Shown in pieces: positions 13,506 to 26,275 of a DNA stretch of 64,000 bases. Where the stretch lies: assembly GCA_030549775.1 (NCBI GenBank), contig CM060178.1, positions 70,602,556 through 70,666,555 on the forward strand, in the 5' to 3' direction. This DNA comes from Tamarix chinensis. Lineage: Eukaryota > Streptophyta > Magnoliopsida > Caryophyllales > Tamaricaceae. The position numbers were made by a program, and so were the translations under genes. The notes under the pieces were generated by a model. It did not search any database and had not been told where the DNA came from. It saw only the letters and a list, made by a program, of their open reading frames with translations. The number at the start of each line of letters is the position of its first letter. Position 1 is the first letter of the stretch.

Positions 13506-14954
13506 GTTAGTGTTAGAGATTTTGATTATTGAGAATTAGGTCTTATTTTGAGACTCAATTTTCTCATTCTTCAATATTTTAAGTCTTCTACCTGATTTTG
13601 GAAATCCATATTAGTGCTATGAGAATTGTGACATGGGAATTTGGTGCAGTCTTAGCCTTTCTCTCTAATTTGATGTGTGTTTCTTATGGTTATGTGCTTG
13701 CATTTTTTTTATTGTTGGGTAACTATTAGTATACCTTGAATTGTGTTAACATATGATGTTAGCTGACTTTTGATAATGTTGATCTTTTGGGAAACCCTAG
13801 GATATCCCTATGGGGGTAGTACCCCTAGTTGATCCTTATATGGCTTTTTGTACTTTGTGTTATTAAAATAATGTTGGAATTTTTTTAACTATTTTAATGG
13901 TTCGATTAAGGAGTTATGGTATAGAGAAATGGGTTAATTCTAATTTGGAGGTGTGTGGATTGTTTTGGTTGATATAGAGATCAATTTACTTGTTTATGAG
14001 TTAAATTGTTGTACCCTTGTAGGATTTCTTAAGATGAACTTTAGAGAAGCTGACTTACATTTATCTGACCTTAGGATGGCACCTAATGGAGGCATTAGGG
14101 TGCATGTGAGGTGGCTAGCTAGAGATTTGAAACGCTTGGTTGATGTAGGCCATTACCCGGGGTATGTTTTAGCCCAACCATCTATTGAGGAACCTACCCT
14201 TAGTGGAGCCATATATTATGGTAAGGGAAATGTATCAAGATTTGTTTATTACAGGAGTTCCCCACCCTAGGCTTGGATTCATGTTGATTCATGTTGTATT
14301 ACGATAAGCTAGTAAGAGAGTGGATCCAAATCGATGATGTGTGGAGAGATAGGCTTGGATTACAGTCAAGCATGGACTTGGATTATCTTAGTGAGTTGGA
14401 TGAAGTGGATGGGACTTCTTATGTCCCAAAGCGAGAGCAGAGGATCATGTATAAAGAGTGATTCCGGCGGTTGATCCATAAGATTTTGGCATTTGATGTC
14501 GTTATGGATTTAATCATTTAGGGTTTTGATGGTGAACATTGATTCGAATAGGTTGTAGGGTTTTTGTTAAACATCCCATGTTTAAGGTTGATATTAGGCA
14601 GATGCTTGCATGGTAGCAACCTATCCTAGTACTATGAGTAACCCTAAAGCAATGGGGTTTCCTTTTGTTGCTTGGGCCTCCAGCTACATATTTATGGGAT
14701 GTTTGTAATCCTGAATGTTATATGACCACCTTATAAATTCACATGTTTTCCTTTTCAACTTCTATGTATGGTGCATATGCATCCCTTGTGGAAATGTTAG
14801 TGTTTCATTAATCGTGTTTAATTTAAGTGTTATTCTTTTAAGGGGTTGTGACCCCTAGCTAATAGAACCATTGTTTGTGGGTCACCCAAGGTTTTAATGA
14901 GTCAGTTTTATTTTGTTTAACTATAGGGCCGAAGTTTTTTTAATGAGGTAGCAA
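13506..14954 (+). other. LARD-like element, internal region
   Basis: Lies between the two LTRs. The longest open frame (13953-14270, 105 codons) shows no recognisable gag, protease or reverse transcriptase motif. The other frames are full of stops. Interpreted as the non-coding core of a non-autonomous element; a decayed gag remnant cannot be excluded. Confidence 0.6.
13508..13519 (+). promoter_or_regulatory. degenerate primer-binding site (tRNA-iMet type)
   Basis: TAGTGTTAGAGA lies two bases after the end of LTR1. It matches 8 of 12 positions of TGGTATCAGAGC, the complement of the initiator-Met tRNA 3' end used by many plant LTR elements. Its place next to the LTR is the main support. Confidence 0.5.
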
Positions 14955-15157
14955 TGTAATACCCTATTTATATAAACCATAATTTAGATATTTTAAATTA
15001 AAATTTGATTATTTTGTGTAATTAATTATAAATATATTTTAAGGTTGGACATCTTATTATTATTATTTTGTGTTAATAATTTGGGCCAATGGATTAAAAT
15101 TTAAAGAAAAGATGATGATAACAACAACAACAACAACAACAACAACAATAATAATAC

Positions 15158-15192
<35 letters not shown>

Positions 15193-15325
15193 TTGACAAT
15201 AAATAATGATGATAAGATTGATATGTTAATAAGGCATAATTTTTAGCAATTAATAACCTTTTAAATCTAATTGTAAGTATTTACTTTGTTATTAATTTTA
15301 TTTTATCCTTAATATATTTTCTATG

Positions 15326-15390
<65 letters not shown>

Positions 15391-18300
15391 GTTTTTTTCC
15401 TTTATCCTAAACCTGACCAAACAACCTTCCTCATGACTTTATTTTCCTATGCTTCCCTTTACACCTACTTCCTGCCAAACGTGACCCAGCCCTACACTAC
15501 CCTGGCAACCCTAACTTCCCTCGACCAAACATGCCTTTGATGCCTCCCCTACGCTATACTAGCTTACCTTGTTCCATTGCCCACTTCATCTTGCTCAACC
15601 GGTTTCTTTCCTTTTCTTCTTTATTTTTCTTTCTTCTCCTCTCTTCTCGCAACTCGGTAATTGTCTTGTTTTTCTTTCTTTCATTTCCCCATTCAATCGT
15701 TATAACCAAGCCTCCTCTTTTGTTCTTTTCTTTCTTTCTTTCTTGATCATATTTTTACCCTTCTTCCCTACTCCTTTTCCTCTGTTTTGTTACCCTTGAC
15801 CTATAACACCTTGATTTTTACTACTAATAAATATTATTTTACAGCAGAATCATATAAGTAAAATATTAGGGGTTATCGCCATAATTAACATAAGTCTGAT
15901 TTATTCAACCATCCTTACATCAATCACAAGGTTAAAATCATTTATAGTAACACAAGATAATTAGAAACAAAAGAAACATTTATAATATAATATGAGTTTA
16001 GAGATTAACTCTAAGTTACAATATCAAAATATAAGACAAGGGATACCATGGATCAAAAGTCAAAAATGTATCTGGGTAAATACATCAACCGCATAACATT
16101 ACTCTTCACCCAAACACCCAATATAGATAATAGTTCACTCATCCCCACATAGCGCAGCAAATACAGCATAGTCGTCTAATGGTTCTTTAGAGACCTGCAC
16201 AAAAGAAACAGGGTCTCCTACCCATAAGAATGAGCAATACCCATGAAAATGGTGGTCAATACGCTACATACTAAGTAAGGTAACAATACTATCAAATCAA
16301 GGATATAAATAACTCATGAATTCATAACAGATGATAAGTACATATTCAAACTAATGATATATCTCATAAGATAAATACTGGTTCAGGCCTCCTTATAAGA
16401 TATAACATTTTTCATTCTTTTATATACGTTGAGTTTAGGAATCTCACTATTCTTAAATAAGTGGAACAGTCTAAAACACCTTTTTAAGGACAACACAGCT
16501 GAGCTACTATTATCATCCGGTGGAACGGATCTAAGAACATCACCTTCTCTAAGCAGAACGCTCCCGAGCCACTATTATCTCCAGTAGAATAGATATATAA
16601 AAACAACACCTTAGTTCGGACTCACATACTCTTCCACTTTAAATAATTAGTGTCTTTCCCATAGGTTATAATCTTATATTTTCATTCACAATGAGTAGAG
16701 GCCCCACTATTCTTAATTCAATGGAACAGACTAAAATACCTTCTCAGGGAAAAAAGCTCCTAAGCCATTATTATTTCCAGTGGAATGAATATATATAATC
16801 ATCATCTTCTCAGGAAAAAATGCTCTCAAGCCACTATTATCCTCTGGTGGAACGGATATATAAAAAATTTATCTTGGCCTTACTCACATGCTCTTTTACT
16901 TTAATTGATTAGTATCTTATTCATCGTTGATTCACATGAAATGAACATATTGAGGCAACAAACACATCATGTAGGTCAAGATCCATAATCTCCTCAAACT
17001 CTAATGGCACACTCTTGGTATCATTCTCTTATATTGATTATTCAACCACCAATTATAATATATCACTCTCAAATATCATCATTATTATCATAATATTTAT
17101 TCACGGTCTAACTCTCACATTGTACACATACAAGAATAATCTTACCCCAAAGCATTACTCATAGAATTACCAAAACCCTAATTTCATTAGTCATAATGCT
17201 TCCCATAAGATTTATATGATTACCAAGTTCAATATACATCCTCATAAGGCCAATTATTAGCAACATATCTAGAATTCGGATAATCTCTAGGGTTTTACAC
17301 ATGGAATAATAATATTTCCATTTTAAGTTATTATGCCCTAATTAGACCATTATCAAATTTTGAAGAACCCAAGACACACAATAATACTCCCAAATAATTC
17401 TCATGACATCATTACCATATTTTAATCTCCCTAACATATTACAATACCAAAATTTTCTACATTAACCATAATGATAACCATACCCTTAAGGATAACCAAT
17501 ATCCTTTATTTTTATAAACTCTTGCACCTTACACAATCATTATTTTTCCCAAATCCACCATTTATCATCATACTTCTTAACTATGCATATTCCACTTATC
17601 ATGGCTTATATGGGATATATTTCATGCCATGCAATATATTTACCACAAATATGACATTATCATAACAAAATCATATTCATACTTCTTACCCAATTTTACT
17701 TTCTTTCAAACATACATTCCATATAATCACAACATACCATCAACAACATACATTACATCATATAGCAACAATATTATGAAAAATACATATATCCATACAA
17801 GTAGTTTACACAAAGACCCTACAACATTGATTAGTATCGTTACCAACTAGGAAACTATGCTCTAAGCACATAAGTCATATATCTCCTCCTCCTCCTCCAA
17901 TATTACTAGAATACCACCTATAAAAAACAACATAATACACGGTTGGACTTGAAGAGTATAACCACGAGAGACAGTAAGGTAAATAGGGTAAAAATAGAAA
18001 TAACTAGAGTCAAATGAAATCTTGAGTTGTGTGGATGTGTGGTAAAATGTATGGTGGATCTATGGTAAAAATTTGGTGACATTTGGATAAGGTTTGGAGG
18101 TAAAAATAAGGGTGCACGACTAAAATGGAAAACTACACGGCTGTGGTATAGTCAGTGCACTCCCTAGTTAAGAGTTAGAATTGTGCACAACCAGGCTATG
18201 TGAAGTGTCATGGTCGTGCTCAATCACTAAGAAAAATAGACTTAAATCGAATAGATGTGCACGAGTTTGCTGCAGGCTATGAGTGGGTGCACTGGTAGGT

Positions 18301-21030
18301 TGTGCTGGGTTGCATGAGCATGCGATAAGAAATTTTAGCATTGTACGACCATGCTTGAGGCTGTGTGCATGCCATGCATTTTATAAAAATAGAATGAATA
18401 TGAGGAAGAAGAGAAAAAAAAGGATGGTGGTCGGTGGTGATGGCCAGTGACATTGATGGGGAAGGATGGGGTGACCCTAGGCAATTAGCCCACGGGTGTT
18501 GGGTGGTGTGTGGCAAAACATAGTGGTGATGGTGGTGATGAAGGTGGTGTGCGTGCACACACAAAGCATGGGAGAAGAAGGGAAGATGAAGAAGAACAAA
18601 GGAAAAGGGATCTCGAGACAATGGTTCTCGACACAAATAGATAGGATTGAGGCAAAAATAAAACAATAAGGAAGGAGAGTGTGTAGTATATATATATAGG
18701 TTTGCTTGCAAATAGAAAAAGGAGAAGAAAAAGAAAATTCAAAGGGAGCATGGGGAGGTACGAGGGGTGGAAAAAAAGAGTGGAGAGGAAAGTCAATGAG
18801 GGATGGTGGAGTGTTGGGGTGAAGATGGCAGGTTTTGTAGTATGAAAGTGAAGGTTGTAAGTATGTGTGTTGTATAAAAATGCAAAATGGCATAGGAGGG
18901 GTGATGTGAGTGTGTGTAGGTCGAGAAGGAGAAAAGGGTGAGGGATGATGGATGATAGTGATGATGGAAGCTGTAGTGTTGAGAGGGATGGTTCAAGCAA
19001 GTGCAAGTTGCAAAGAGTAAAGTCAAGCTTTACGACACTTGGTGATGGGAGAAAGGAGAATAAAGAAAAGTTTGGGGATTAGTGTTAGATAATTTTGAAT
19101 TAGCTAAAATAGATAGGATTCATGATAAATTTTAGCAAAATTAAGATCAAGTTACAAAATATGGTTTATCTGGATCAAAGATTTATATTCAGCTAAAGTT
19201 TTAGGATTAAGAACCTTGATTAAGGCTGAAATAAGATTTTCTTGAAATTAGAATTGCATAAGGTTCTTAAAGATATAGGATTAGGTTAAGCAAAATTTCG
19301 TGGTATTATATGACCATTTTTCTTGTTTCATCCATCGCCTTGCCTTGTTACATGGTTTTCTGGTCCTTACGTTGTGCACCTTATATTCTACCAACCCCAA
19401 TCACCTTCGCCCTATAATCTTTAGCACCACCTATGCCATCCAACATCAAGCAACCACTACCATAGCCATGATTAACCTTGTTTTGTCTCATCAACCATTA
19501 CATTGCCGGCTTGTTTTACCTTTTCCTTCTCGTATTTTGTTCCACATGCTACCAACCCCTTCATCCCTTTAGTTTTGATTTCCCCTACAACCCTGATCAA
19601 ACTCCATTACAATCAACCATCATCTTCTCACGATTGAACCACACCATCATCTTCCCTCGATGTTCTGCCAAGCACCTCAATCTAGCTCTATCGAGCTTCC
19701 TTACTTGAGTATTAATGATAGAGAGTAGCAACACAACACCATCGCAGCTTGATCAGGCTCCTATCTTGTAGATCAGCCTACATTGCAAGATTTCTTCAGT
19801 GTAAGACCTTCCCATGTCTATTGTGTGATCCACCAACCTTACTAACGTAAGCTTTTCACTTTGGGTTGGCCATTGCTATGAGATTCATTCATAAAGACGA
19901 ACCCTTGTATTGACTTTTCTACCACCACCAATCTATCCACCATTCATGCATGTGAACTTGTTGACTTGGTCGTACATAAAGGATTGTGAGCCAAACCTTT
20001 TTATTCAAGGAACACCCTACTCAAAGCTCCCAATATAAATTCTAGCAACCAACCACCCAACACCTTCTTCTAACCTTGTTATGAGTTAATCTAACAAACC
20101 AGCCCAACCTCACCAACTTGAGTTGGTGCTTGTCATCCCATGGATTACATCCCTTAGCCTTGAGGTGTGCTTAAAAGTTTAGTTCCTTTGTTTTTTTTAT
20201 ATTTATTTTGCCATTTTGCGTGGTATTATGCTAATATATATGGCGTTGGGTGTTCATGGTATTAGTTTGTCACAATCTTGCTTAAAGTGGCCCTAGAAGA
20301 GGGGTTTTGGGGCACCACTTGAGTAGTTTGTAGGTAAATCCAACGACTCTTTATATGGTAGAAATTTGGGTGTAAATATGATACTTTTATTTTTAGAGCT
20401 ATATAATGCTAGATTGATGTTATAAAAGATTTTGTATTTTTGCTATAAAATGAAAGCATGTAATATTACGTTTCTATAAAAAAAATTGTGATGTATAAAA
20501 TAATATATGATGCCATGTTAGAAATTAATTATCATATATGCCTTGGTAGTATTTTAAATATGAGGATGTATGCCTGTATTAAGATAAAAATTAAGGTTAG
20601 AAATAATACACGTATCTAGGGTTAGAGTTTGAATCAAAAAATTTGCCTTACCATGTGCTTGACATAATAATGTGTTTAACACCATCCTTATACATTTTAT
20701 ATATATTTTGGTGTATATCATGTTTGTTTAGAGCATAGTTAAGATTAGCTTTTTATAATTCTGTATCGCATATTCTTGGGGTAGAAATGTAAATTTTTTA
20801 TGTACCATGATTCATATCTAAAATTATTATGTGGAATTAGTGTAAACATTATAATATGTTAGAAGTGCATGCTAAATTTTCATATGTGTGTTAAGTTATG
20901 ATCATACTTAGAGGTATTATTGCCTTTTATCATAACGTGGAATTTCCTTTCATGATAAATTATTTTTAATTGTTATATTTAGCAATTTCATGATAAATAT
21001 TCTAAAAAAATAAATTACATCAACAAATTG
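14955..21030 (+). repeat. LARD-like element, 3' LTR, interrupted and truncated
   Basis: Begins TGTAATACCCTATTTATA and follows LTR1 closely. It is split at 15801 by a solo LTR, resumes at 19316 (TSD TGACC 15797-15801 and 19311-19315), and follows LTR1 to about its position 12155. Homology stops near 21030, where LINE sequence begins, so the last 1.3 kb of this LTR is missing. A CAA/TAG compound microsatellite lies at about 15118-15191 and a TTA array at 15327-15385. Confidence 0.78.
15802..19310 (-). mobile_element. solo LTR (copy C of the giant-LTR family)
   Basis: Flanked by perfect 5-bp duplications TGACC (15797-15801, 19311-19315). Removing it restores the reading of the LARD LTR around 'TTACCCTTGACCATTTTTCTTG'. 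Ends are TATAACACC and GGTATTATA, the TG/CA termini having changed by what look like C-to-T transitions. Internal landmarks shared with copies E and F are 'CACCCATGAAAATGG-GGT-A-TACGCTA' near 16230-16275 and the tandem 'CCACTATTATC...GGTGGAACGGATC' units (about 16500-16860). No second LTR or coding interior adjoins it, so it is read as a solo LTR. The minus strand is inferred by comparison with copies that keep a TATA box. Confidence 0.8.
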
Positions 21031-21299
21031 TCTGATTGTGCCTACAAATTTTCAAGTTCAAATTTTTTCACTCATTCTCATTTTTATCAATTAACATCTC
21101 TTTATATATAATGGGTTCATAAAAGTCCTTCACTTAAAGAATGCCTTCCATGGAGATATTCTAATGGGAACAATTTTATGAATTCCACATGATCATGCAA
21201 TGCCAATACCCCTATATAACAACAATTTCATTGAAGTCTCAAATGCCAATGCATGGAAAGTTTGTGTGATCTAAAAAAAGTCAATTATGATTTACCAAA

Positions 21300-22014
21300 A
21301 GGAACTTTACCTGTGCTTTTTTGGGTACCCATGAAACTTGGGTGTTAATAGGAGTGGGGATGATCAATAATATGAATGATCAATTATAGGAGCATTTAGT
21401 TTTAGAGCTAAAGAGAATGAAAAGATGAGAAGATTTCAGGTTTGGAACATGAGAAGAATGCTGCAAACAATCCTACTACTATGATCAAGGATGATGGTGA
21501 TGTTGGTGATCTTCACTCATCTGATTCACATTTTGGACATTAGATAATGGTCAAAGGTTAAGGACAACTTCAATCTTGCTACAATGCCAAGTCAAAATAG
21601 GATAAACATTTATGAGCCAACCCTAGACAATAAGTTAATTCTTTGACTATTGAAGATTGGGATAAATACTCCCCTTATTTTATGGTCCTAGAGAAACTAG
21701 TGGAGAATGTCCCTAAATTTGAGGATTCTACCATAAATATCATTGAAGAAGATTTTTGTGTTGATTAGTGGTCTCACTTTGAACTTCTCTTTGAAAAAGG
21801 CTAAAAAATTAAGTAAAGAAGTAATGGTTAATATGTTAACCACATTTACTATTAAGTATGTGGTACCTATTTTGAAAAGGCCTGCTTCTACCAAATCTAT
21901 CCCGATGGGCTAGGAAAATAGAATAATACGATTGCCAACAATAAAGAATAAGTCCCCTATTTCCTCACATGCTCGCCTCCCCTTAGCCCTTATCTCTAAA
22001 AATTCTACTTCTAA
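21300..22014 (+). pseudogene. LINE ORF1 C-terminal remnant
   Basis: Broken frames, the clearest being 'NRIIRLPTIKNKSPISSHAR...LALISKNSTS' (about 21920-22012). It leads directly into ORF2 sequence once the solo LTR is removed. Nothing like a complete RNA-binding protein remains. The ORF1 call rests on its position just before the endonuclease. Confidence 0.55.
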
Positions 22015-23311
22015 TGAAATACCCCAAAACCCTAAGTTAGGAAATTATGGCAAAATAAAGATTTATTAGAGAAATAAATTAAATAAATAATTTTTATTAA
22101 AATAAGAGGGAATTAATTAAGGTAAATCTAAGAGAAAATAATAAATAGTTTAATTAGGAAAAATTTGAGTATTTTTCTAATTAAAATAGAATTTAGGAAA
22201 AATCCTTCAAAACCCCTAAATTAACCACAAAAAAAGAGAATTTAATTATTATTTTAATATTAATATTTTTAAATATCCCAAAATACCCAAAATATTTTAC
22301 TTAATCCCAACCCACCTATTTTCTTAATTTTCCTTTTTCCCTTTTTCTTTTTTTTCCCTCTCTTCTTCCTTTTCTTTCCTTTTTCTTCTTTTCCTTCTTC
22401 TTTTCTTTTTCTCCTTTCCCCCGACCTGGGCCAACCCACCTTCAATCCATTCCCCTCCTTCCACCTGCACAACCTAGGCCTGTGCTGCCCCTTCTTTTTT
22501 TCCCAGCCGATCTAGTTCTCTTTTTCGTTTCTTTCTTTATTTTCTCCTAGACCGCCGGTCCAACCCCCCTTTCTTCTTCTTCCTCGCACGTGCCTGCAAC
22601 TCCCCGATCGTGTCGTAATTTCTGTCGCTAACCACATCATTTGATCAGCCATTCCTCCCCTCTCTTCCCCACTAACTTTCCTATCATTTCGACCTAGCCA
22701 GCCATTCCCTCTCCTGTGTGTGCCCATCCCTTCTCCTCATCCCATCAAACATGGCCTACAATGGTAGACCTGCGTCGACCTACCATCGCTGGCTGGTGCA
22801 CCCATACCCCTTTCCCCCTATTTTTCCACTTCCCTATGTCATTTTTCCCTCCAATATATATATATATATATATATACCCTGTAGGTAGCCATAATCGGGT
22901 TTCAGTTTTTGTAGCTTAGAAACCTGACCTCACACCACTACCCAAACATACCCTCGTTCCTCCGCCATCAGCCATCACCACTGCCCACGCCACCCACCAA
23001 AGCCTTCCTTGCACCACCCTCTACAGAACTGAGCCTCCTCCCTTGCAAATAACACCACCTCCACCCTCCAAAACAACCAAGGGATCTTACTCTACCTCCC
23101 TATACCTCCATCTCTCCCTACTTACCTCTCCCTGATTCCCTCTCCTCTAGCATATACCCCTATCTCTCCACCTCTCTTCCTCCTCCACCGCCGCCGCGGC
23201 CATCAAACCTTGGTTATATTCTAATTTCCCCAACCCTTAAACCTTTTTTATATAAGTGTTAATAATTTTTAGTAATATTAATAGTATTACTCTTAATATT
23301 ATTATTAATTA

Positions 23312-23315
23312 ATTA

Positions 23316-23351
<36 letters not shown>

Positions 23352-23445
23352 GTTATCACTCTTATTATCTAACCTAATTTTAGAAATATATCTGACTAAT
23401 GGTATTATTATTTAAAAGGCTACAACTTTAGAATTATTATAATTA

Positions 23446-23482
<37 letters not shown>

Positions 23483-23527
23483 TACTACTACTACTACTAT
23501 TACTATTATTATCCTTATTATGCTTAG

Positions 23528-23571
<44 letters not shown>

Positions 23572-23600
23572 CTACTATTATTATTCTATTATACTTGACC
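23312..23600. repeat. TTA-rich microsatellite cluster
   Basis: Several TTA arrays (about 23316-23351, 23450-23480, 23528-23560) with TAC/TAT variants, inside LTR copy B. Confidence 0.9.
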
Positions 23601-24120
23601 ATATTATCACCAAGGCTACTGTTATTATAATTTCTAGAACCTTTATTAGCATTATTCTCAAGATTGAAATTATTATTAATATTATTACTATTATTATTAT
23701 TATTATTATTAGTATCATTATTATTATTACTACTACTATTAGCATTTTCATTATAAGTATCATTATGGTCACTACTTTTATATTATTTACATCATTATTA
23801 TTATCATTACTGGAGTTTGGACCGATATTTGTATTATTACTAAAACTAATAATAATATTATTATTATTAATATTGAAACTATTACTTTTAATACTACAAA
23901 TATCACTATGACTACTTTGGCTTAAACCATGATGGCTACTAAGACTTACTTTGGTTAGTAGTGGCATGATTAATTATTTTGAGAATAATAACCCTACTTT
24001 TAATTATAAAACTACTATTATCATTATTAGCCCTAATAGTAGGCCATAATAGGGGTAAGATAGGAAATGTTGGTAATTTTGGTAAGAGGGAGATTAACCC
24101 ATAGTATTTCCCTCTTATAG

Positions 24121-24182
24121 GTGAATCAAGTCAAAACCCTAAGGAGGCGTAGGAGCGTGCTCCAAGCCCGGCATCGTTTTAG
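24121..24182 (+). other. 62-nt exon-like conserved block in LTR copy B
   Basis: Preceded by a pyrimidine-rich CCCTCTTATAG and followed by GTAAGG, i.e. acceptor- and donor-like borders. It contains the inverted repeat GGAGCGTGCTCC. The same 62-nt unit is found in copies E and F with similar borders. No ATG in it. Confidence 0.55.
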
Positions 24183-26275
24183 GTAAGGGTGTAGCTAAGG
24201 CCTTATGTGTGTTATGTGTCCTACATGCCTTAGATGCCACATATAATGATATGTTGTGTATCTTGTGCTATTATGTTAATTATTTTATATGTAGCGTAGC
24301 TTGGAATGAAGGTATGTTTATGTGCTTTATTATGGTATGTGTTAATATGGATATTCTGTAAGTTGTGATGTGGCCCTTTAGAACATGCATGCTAGGATAT
24401 TTAATGTGGTAATGTGGGATGGAAGCATGATAAAGAAAAATGGGAAATTAAGATAACCAAGGGGAAGTAAGTTGGCTAACATAGGTAGGAATGACATAAG
24501 TAATCCATGATCTATGAGTGGGTGAATAAAAGGAGACTTAAATAAAATGAAAGAGTGGGAGAAATAAGGATTTGCATAGGAATTTTAGGGTTTTGCATGA
24601 AAAATATTGAGGGTTTACATAGGATGGTTAGAGTCCGCATCGAGGTGAACTTTACGTATGGAAAGTTGCCTTGGGGAGCGAGGAAGGTAATGGAGGAGTT
24701 GTTTGGATGATAGGAGGCTTCGGGTGAAAAATAGTACATGGGATAGTGTAAGGATGCATAGGAGACTGAGCTAGGGTTTAGGAGAAAACCCTAATTTGGA
24801 AGGTGGAAAAATAAAAAGATAATAATAAAAAATAATAATAATAAATGAGGATGAGTGAGGTATGAAGTGAGGGTTGAATATAAGGGTCGTGATGCGTGGG
24901 GTGTTAAAATAGTATAGGTTGTGTGAGGTAGAGGAGGATGGGCCACATAGTCCCAAATTATGGTTTTCTTAAGAAAACCATAGGGAGGACTATAAATGGG
25001 ATTAGTGGTATGAGGTAGTGGGCCTTGACCCGCACACCTTAGAATTGGACTTTTAGTGTGAGTAGTGGAAAAAGAAAGGGATGTCGAGGCAGTTAGGAGG
25101 TGCCAGAGTCTCAAGATATGCGACGGGCCTCTCTTGGGAGGATAAAAGTAAAATATTGGTGGCATGAATGTCAAGGGTGAAAAATTATCGAATAAGACAC
25201 AAATAAGAAACTAATCATTTAAAGATGAAGATTGTTGAGCTGGGCCTAGACTGGTCCACCGGCAGATAATAGTGGCCAAGAGCGTTTTGCGCTACATAAT
25301 TTTTGGTCCACCGGCTATAATAATGGTGGATTCTGTGCTCAACAAACCAAACTTAATGAAGCTAAGACATGGGAAATACACAAAGTACTTACAATGAAAC
25401 ATCATGTGAGGTGGGGCTAGACCGGTCCATCGACAAATAATAGTGGCCAGGAGCATTTTGCCCTGGAGACTAGTCCACTGGAGAATAACAATGGTTAGGA
25501 GCGTTCTTCCTTGTATGTATTTTGGTCCACCGGTTATAATGGTGGAGTTCCCACACTCGCATGAATTAATAAAGAGTATGAGTGAAATGAGTATATTGTT
25601 AAGAGAACTAAAGAACAAGTTTATTTGGAACGTAACTCGGCCTCATTATCTATATTATTGTATGTTGCCTATATGATCATGCTTGTGTTATGTGCCTTAT
25701 ATGTTTGGACTTAGTTGCACGGTTACCTTGCTCATTACATAGTATATTGACCACCCATTTTATGGGTGCTGCTCATTCCCACGAGCAGAAGACCCTTCTA
25801 ACTTGGTGCAGGTTGGTGATTCTATCTTCGATGTCTGCGATACTTACAAGGCATCAAGCTGGGCTGAGAATTGAGCATGGACATAGCTTGGGGGTTGAGA
25901 GTGACATGGCCAGAGTCTATCTTCCATTTTGTTTTTCCCATATCATTATATTTTAGTTTTATTCTGTTGTACGATCTTTTTTGTCGTTTGGAACTTTAAA
26001 TCCTTACTTTTAGGTTGTACCTCTTTTGGTTACCGCACTCTGATATTTTGTATGGTTAACTGTTCATTTCTTTTATGAATGCTTGTTTTAATTATTGACT
26101 TCTGTTTGATATTAATCTCATTCAGCCTTAGCACTTGGTACTGGAACGGTAGAAGTGTCTGATATTAAGTGTGGCAGTAATATCCCCGTAATTTACATTT
26201 TATTATTTCGCTTCTACTAAACCATTTCATTAAACAAAATTTTTCAGTAGTAAATTTTGGGGGTATTACATCTAA

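Larger units (their letters stand above)
9614..21030 (+). mobile_element. LARD-like LTR retroelement with long LTRs, non-coding interior
   Basis: Two long copies of the same sequence flank a short interior: LTR1 9614-13505, interior 13506-14954, LTR2 14955-21030 (interrupted by a solo LTR at 15802-19310 and cut off near 21030). Both LTRs begin with the same 'TG(T)...CCATTTATATAAAC' style start, TTA arrays and 'TTTATCCTAAACCT(A/G)ACCAAACAA', and LTR1 ends TTTGGGGGTGTTATA. A degenerate tRNA-Met primer site follows LTR1. No gag or pol domain is visible in the 1.45-kb interior. A large LTR with a non-coding core fits a LARD-type non-autonomous element. The right target duplication is lost. Confidence 0.75.
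22015..26270 (+). mobile_element. solo LTR (copy B of the giant-LTR family)
   Basis: 4,256 bp with perfect 5-bp duplications TCTAA (22010-22014, 26271-26275) and termini TGAAATACCCC / GGGGGTATTACA, which form an imperfect inverted repeat. In order it contains a pyrimidine-rich GC block (about 22320-23220), TTA arrays (about 23310-23900), a 62-nt conserved block (24121-24182), tandem 'CCACCGGCTATAATAATGGTGG'-type units (about 25245-25550) and 'TTTATGGGTGCTGCTCATTCCCA' (about 25758). No interior or partner LTR adjoins it. It sits in the LINE. Confidence 0.88.

Noticed and set aside
13953..14270. 105-codon frame in the LARD-like interior as a gag gene.
   Set aside because: No gag, zinc-knuckle or other retroelement motif; neighbouring frames are closed.
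18277..19026. Overlapping 138-173-codon minus-strand frames.
   Set aside because: Several frames open at once in biased GT/GA-rich LTR sequence of copy C; no domain, no conserved counterpart.
23420..23967. Ile/Asn-rich minus-strand frames of 60 and 128 codons.
   Set aside because: Translations of TTA arrays in LTR copy B.
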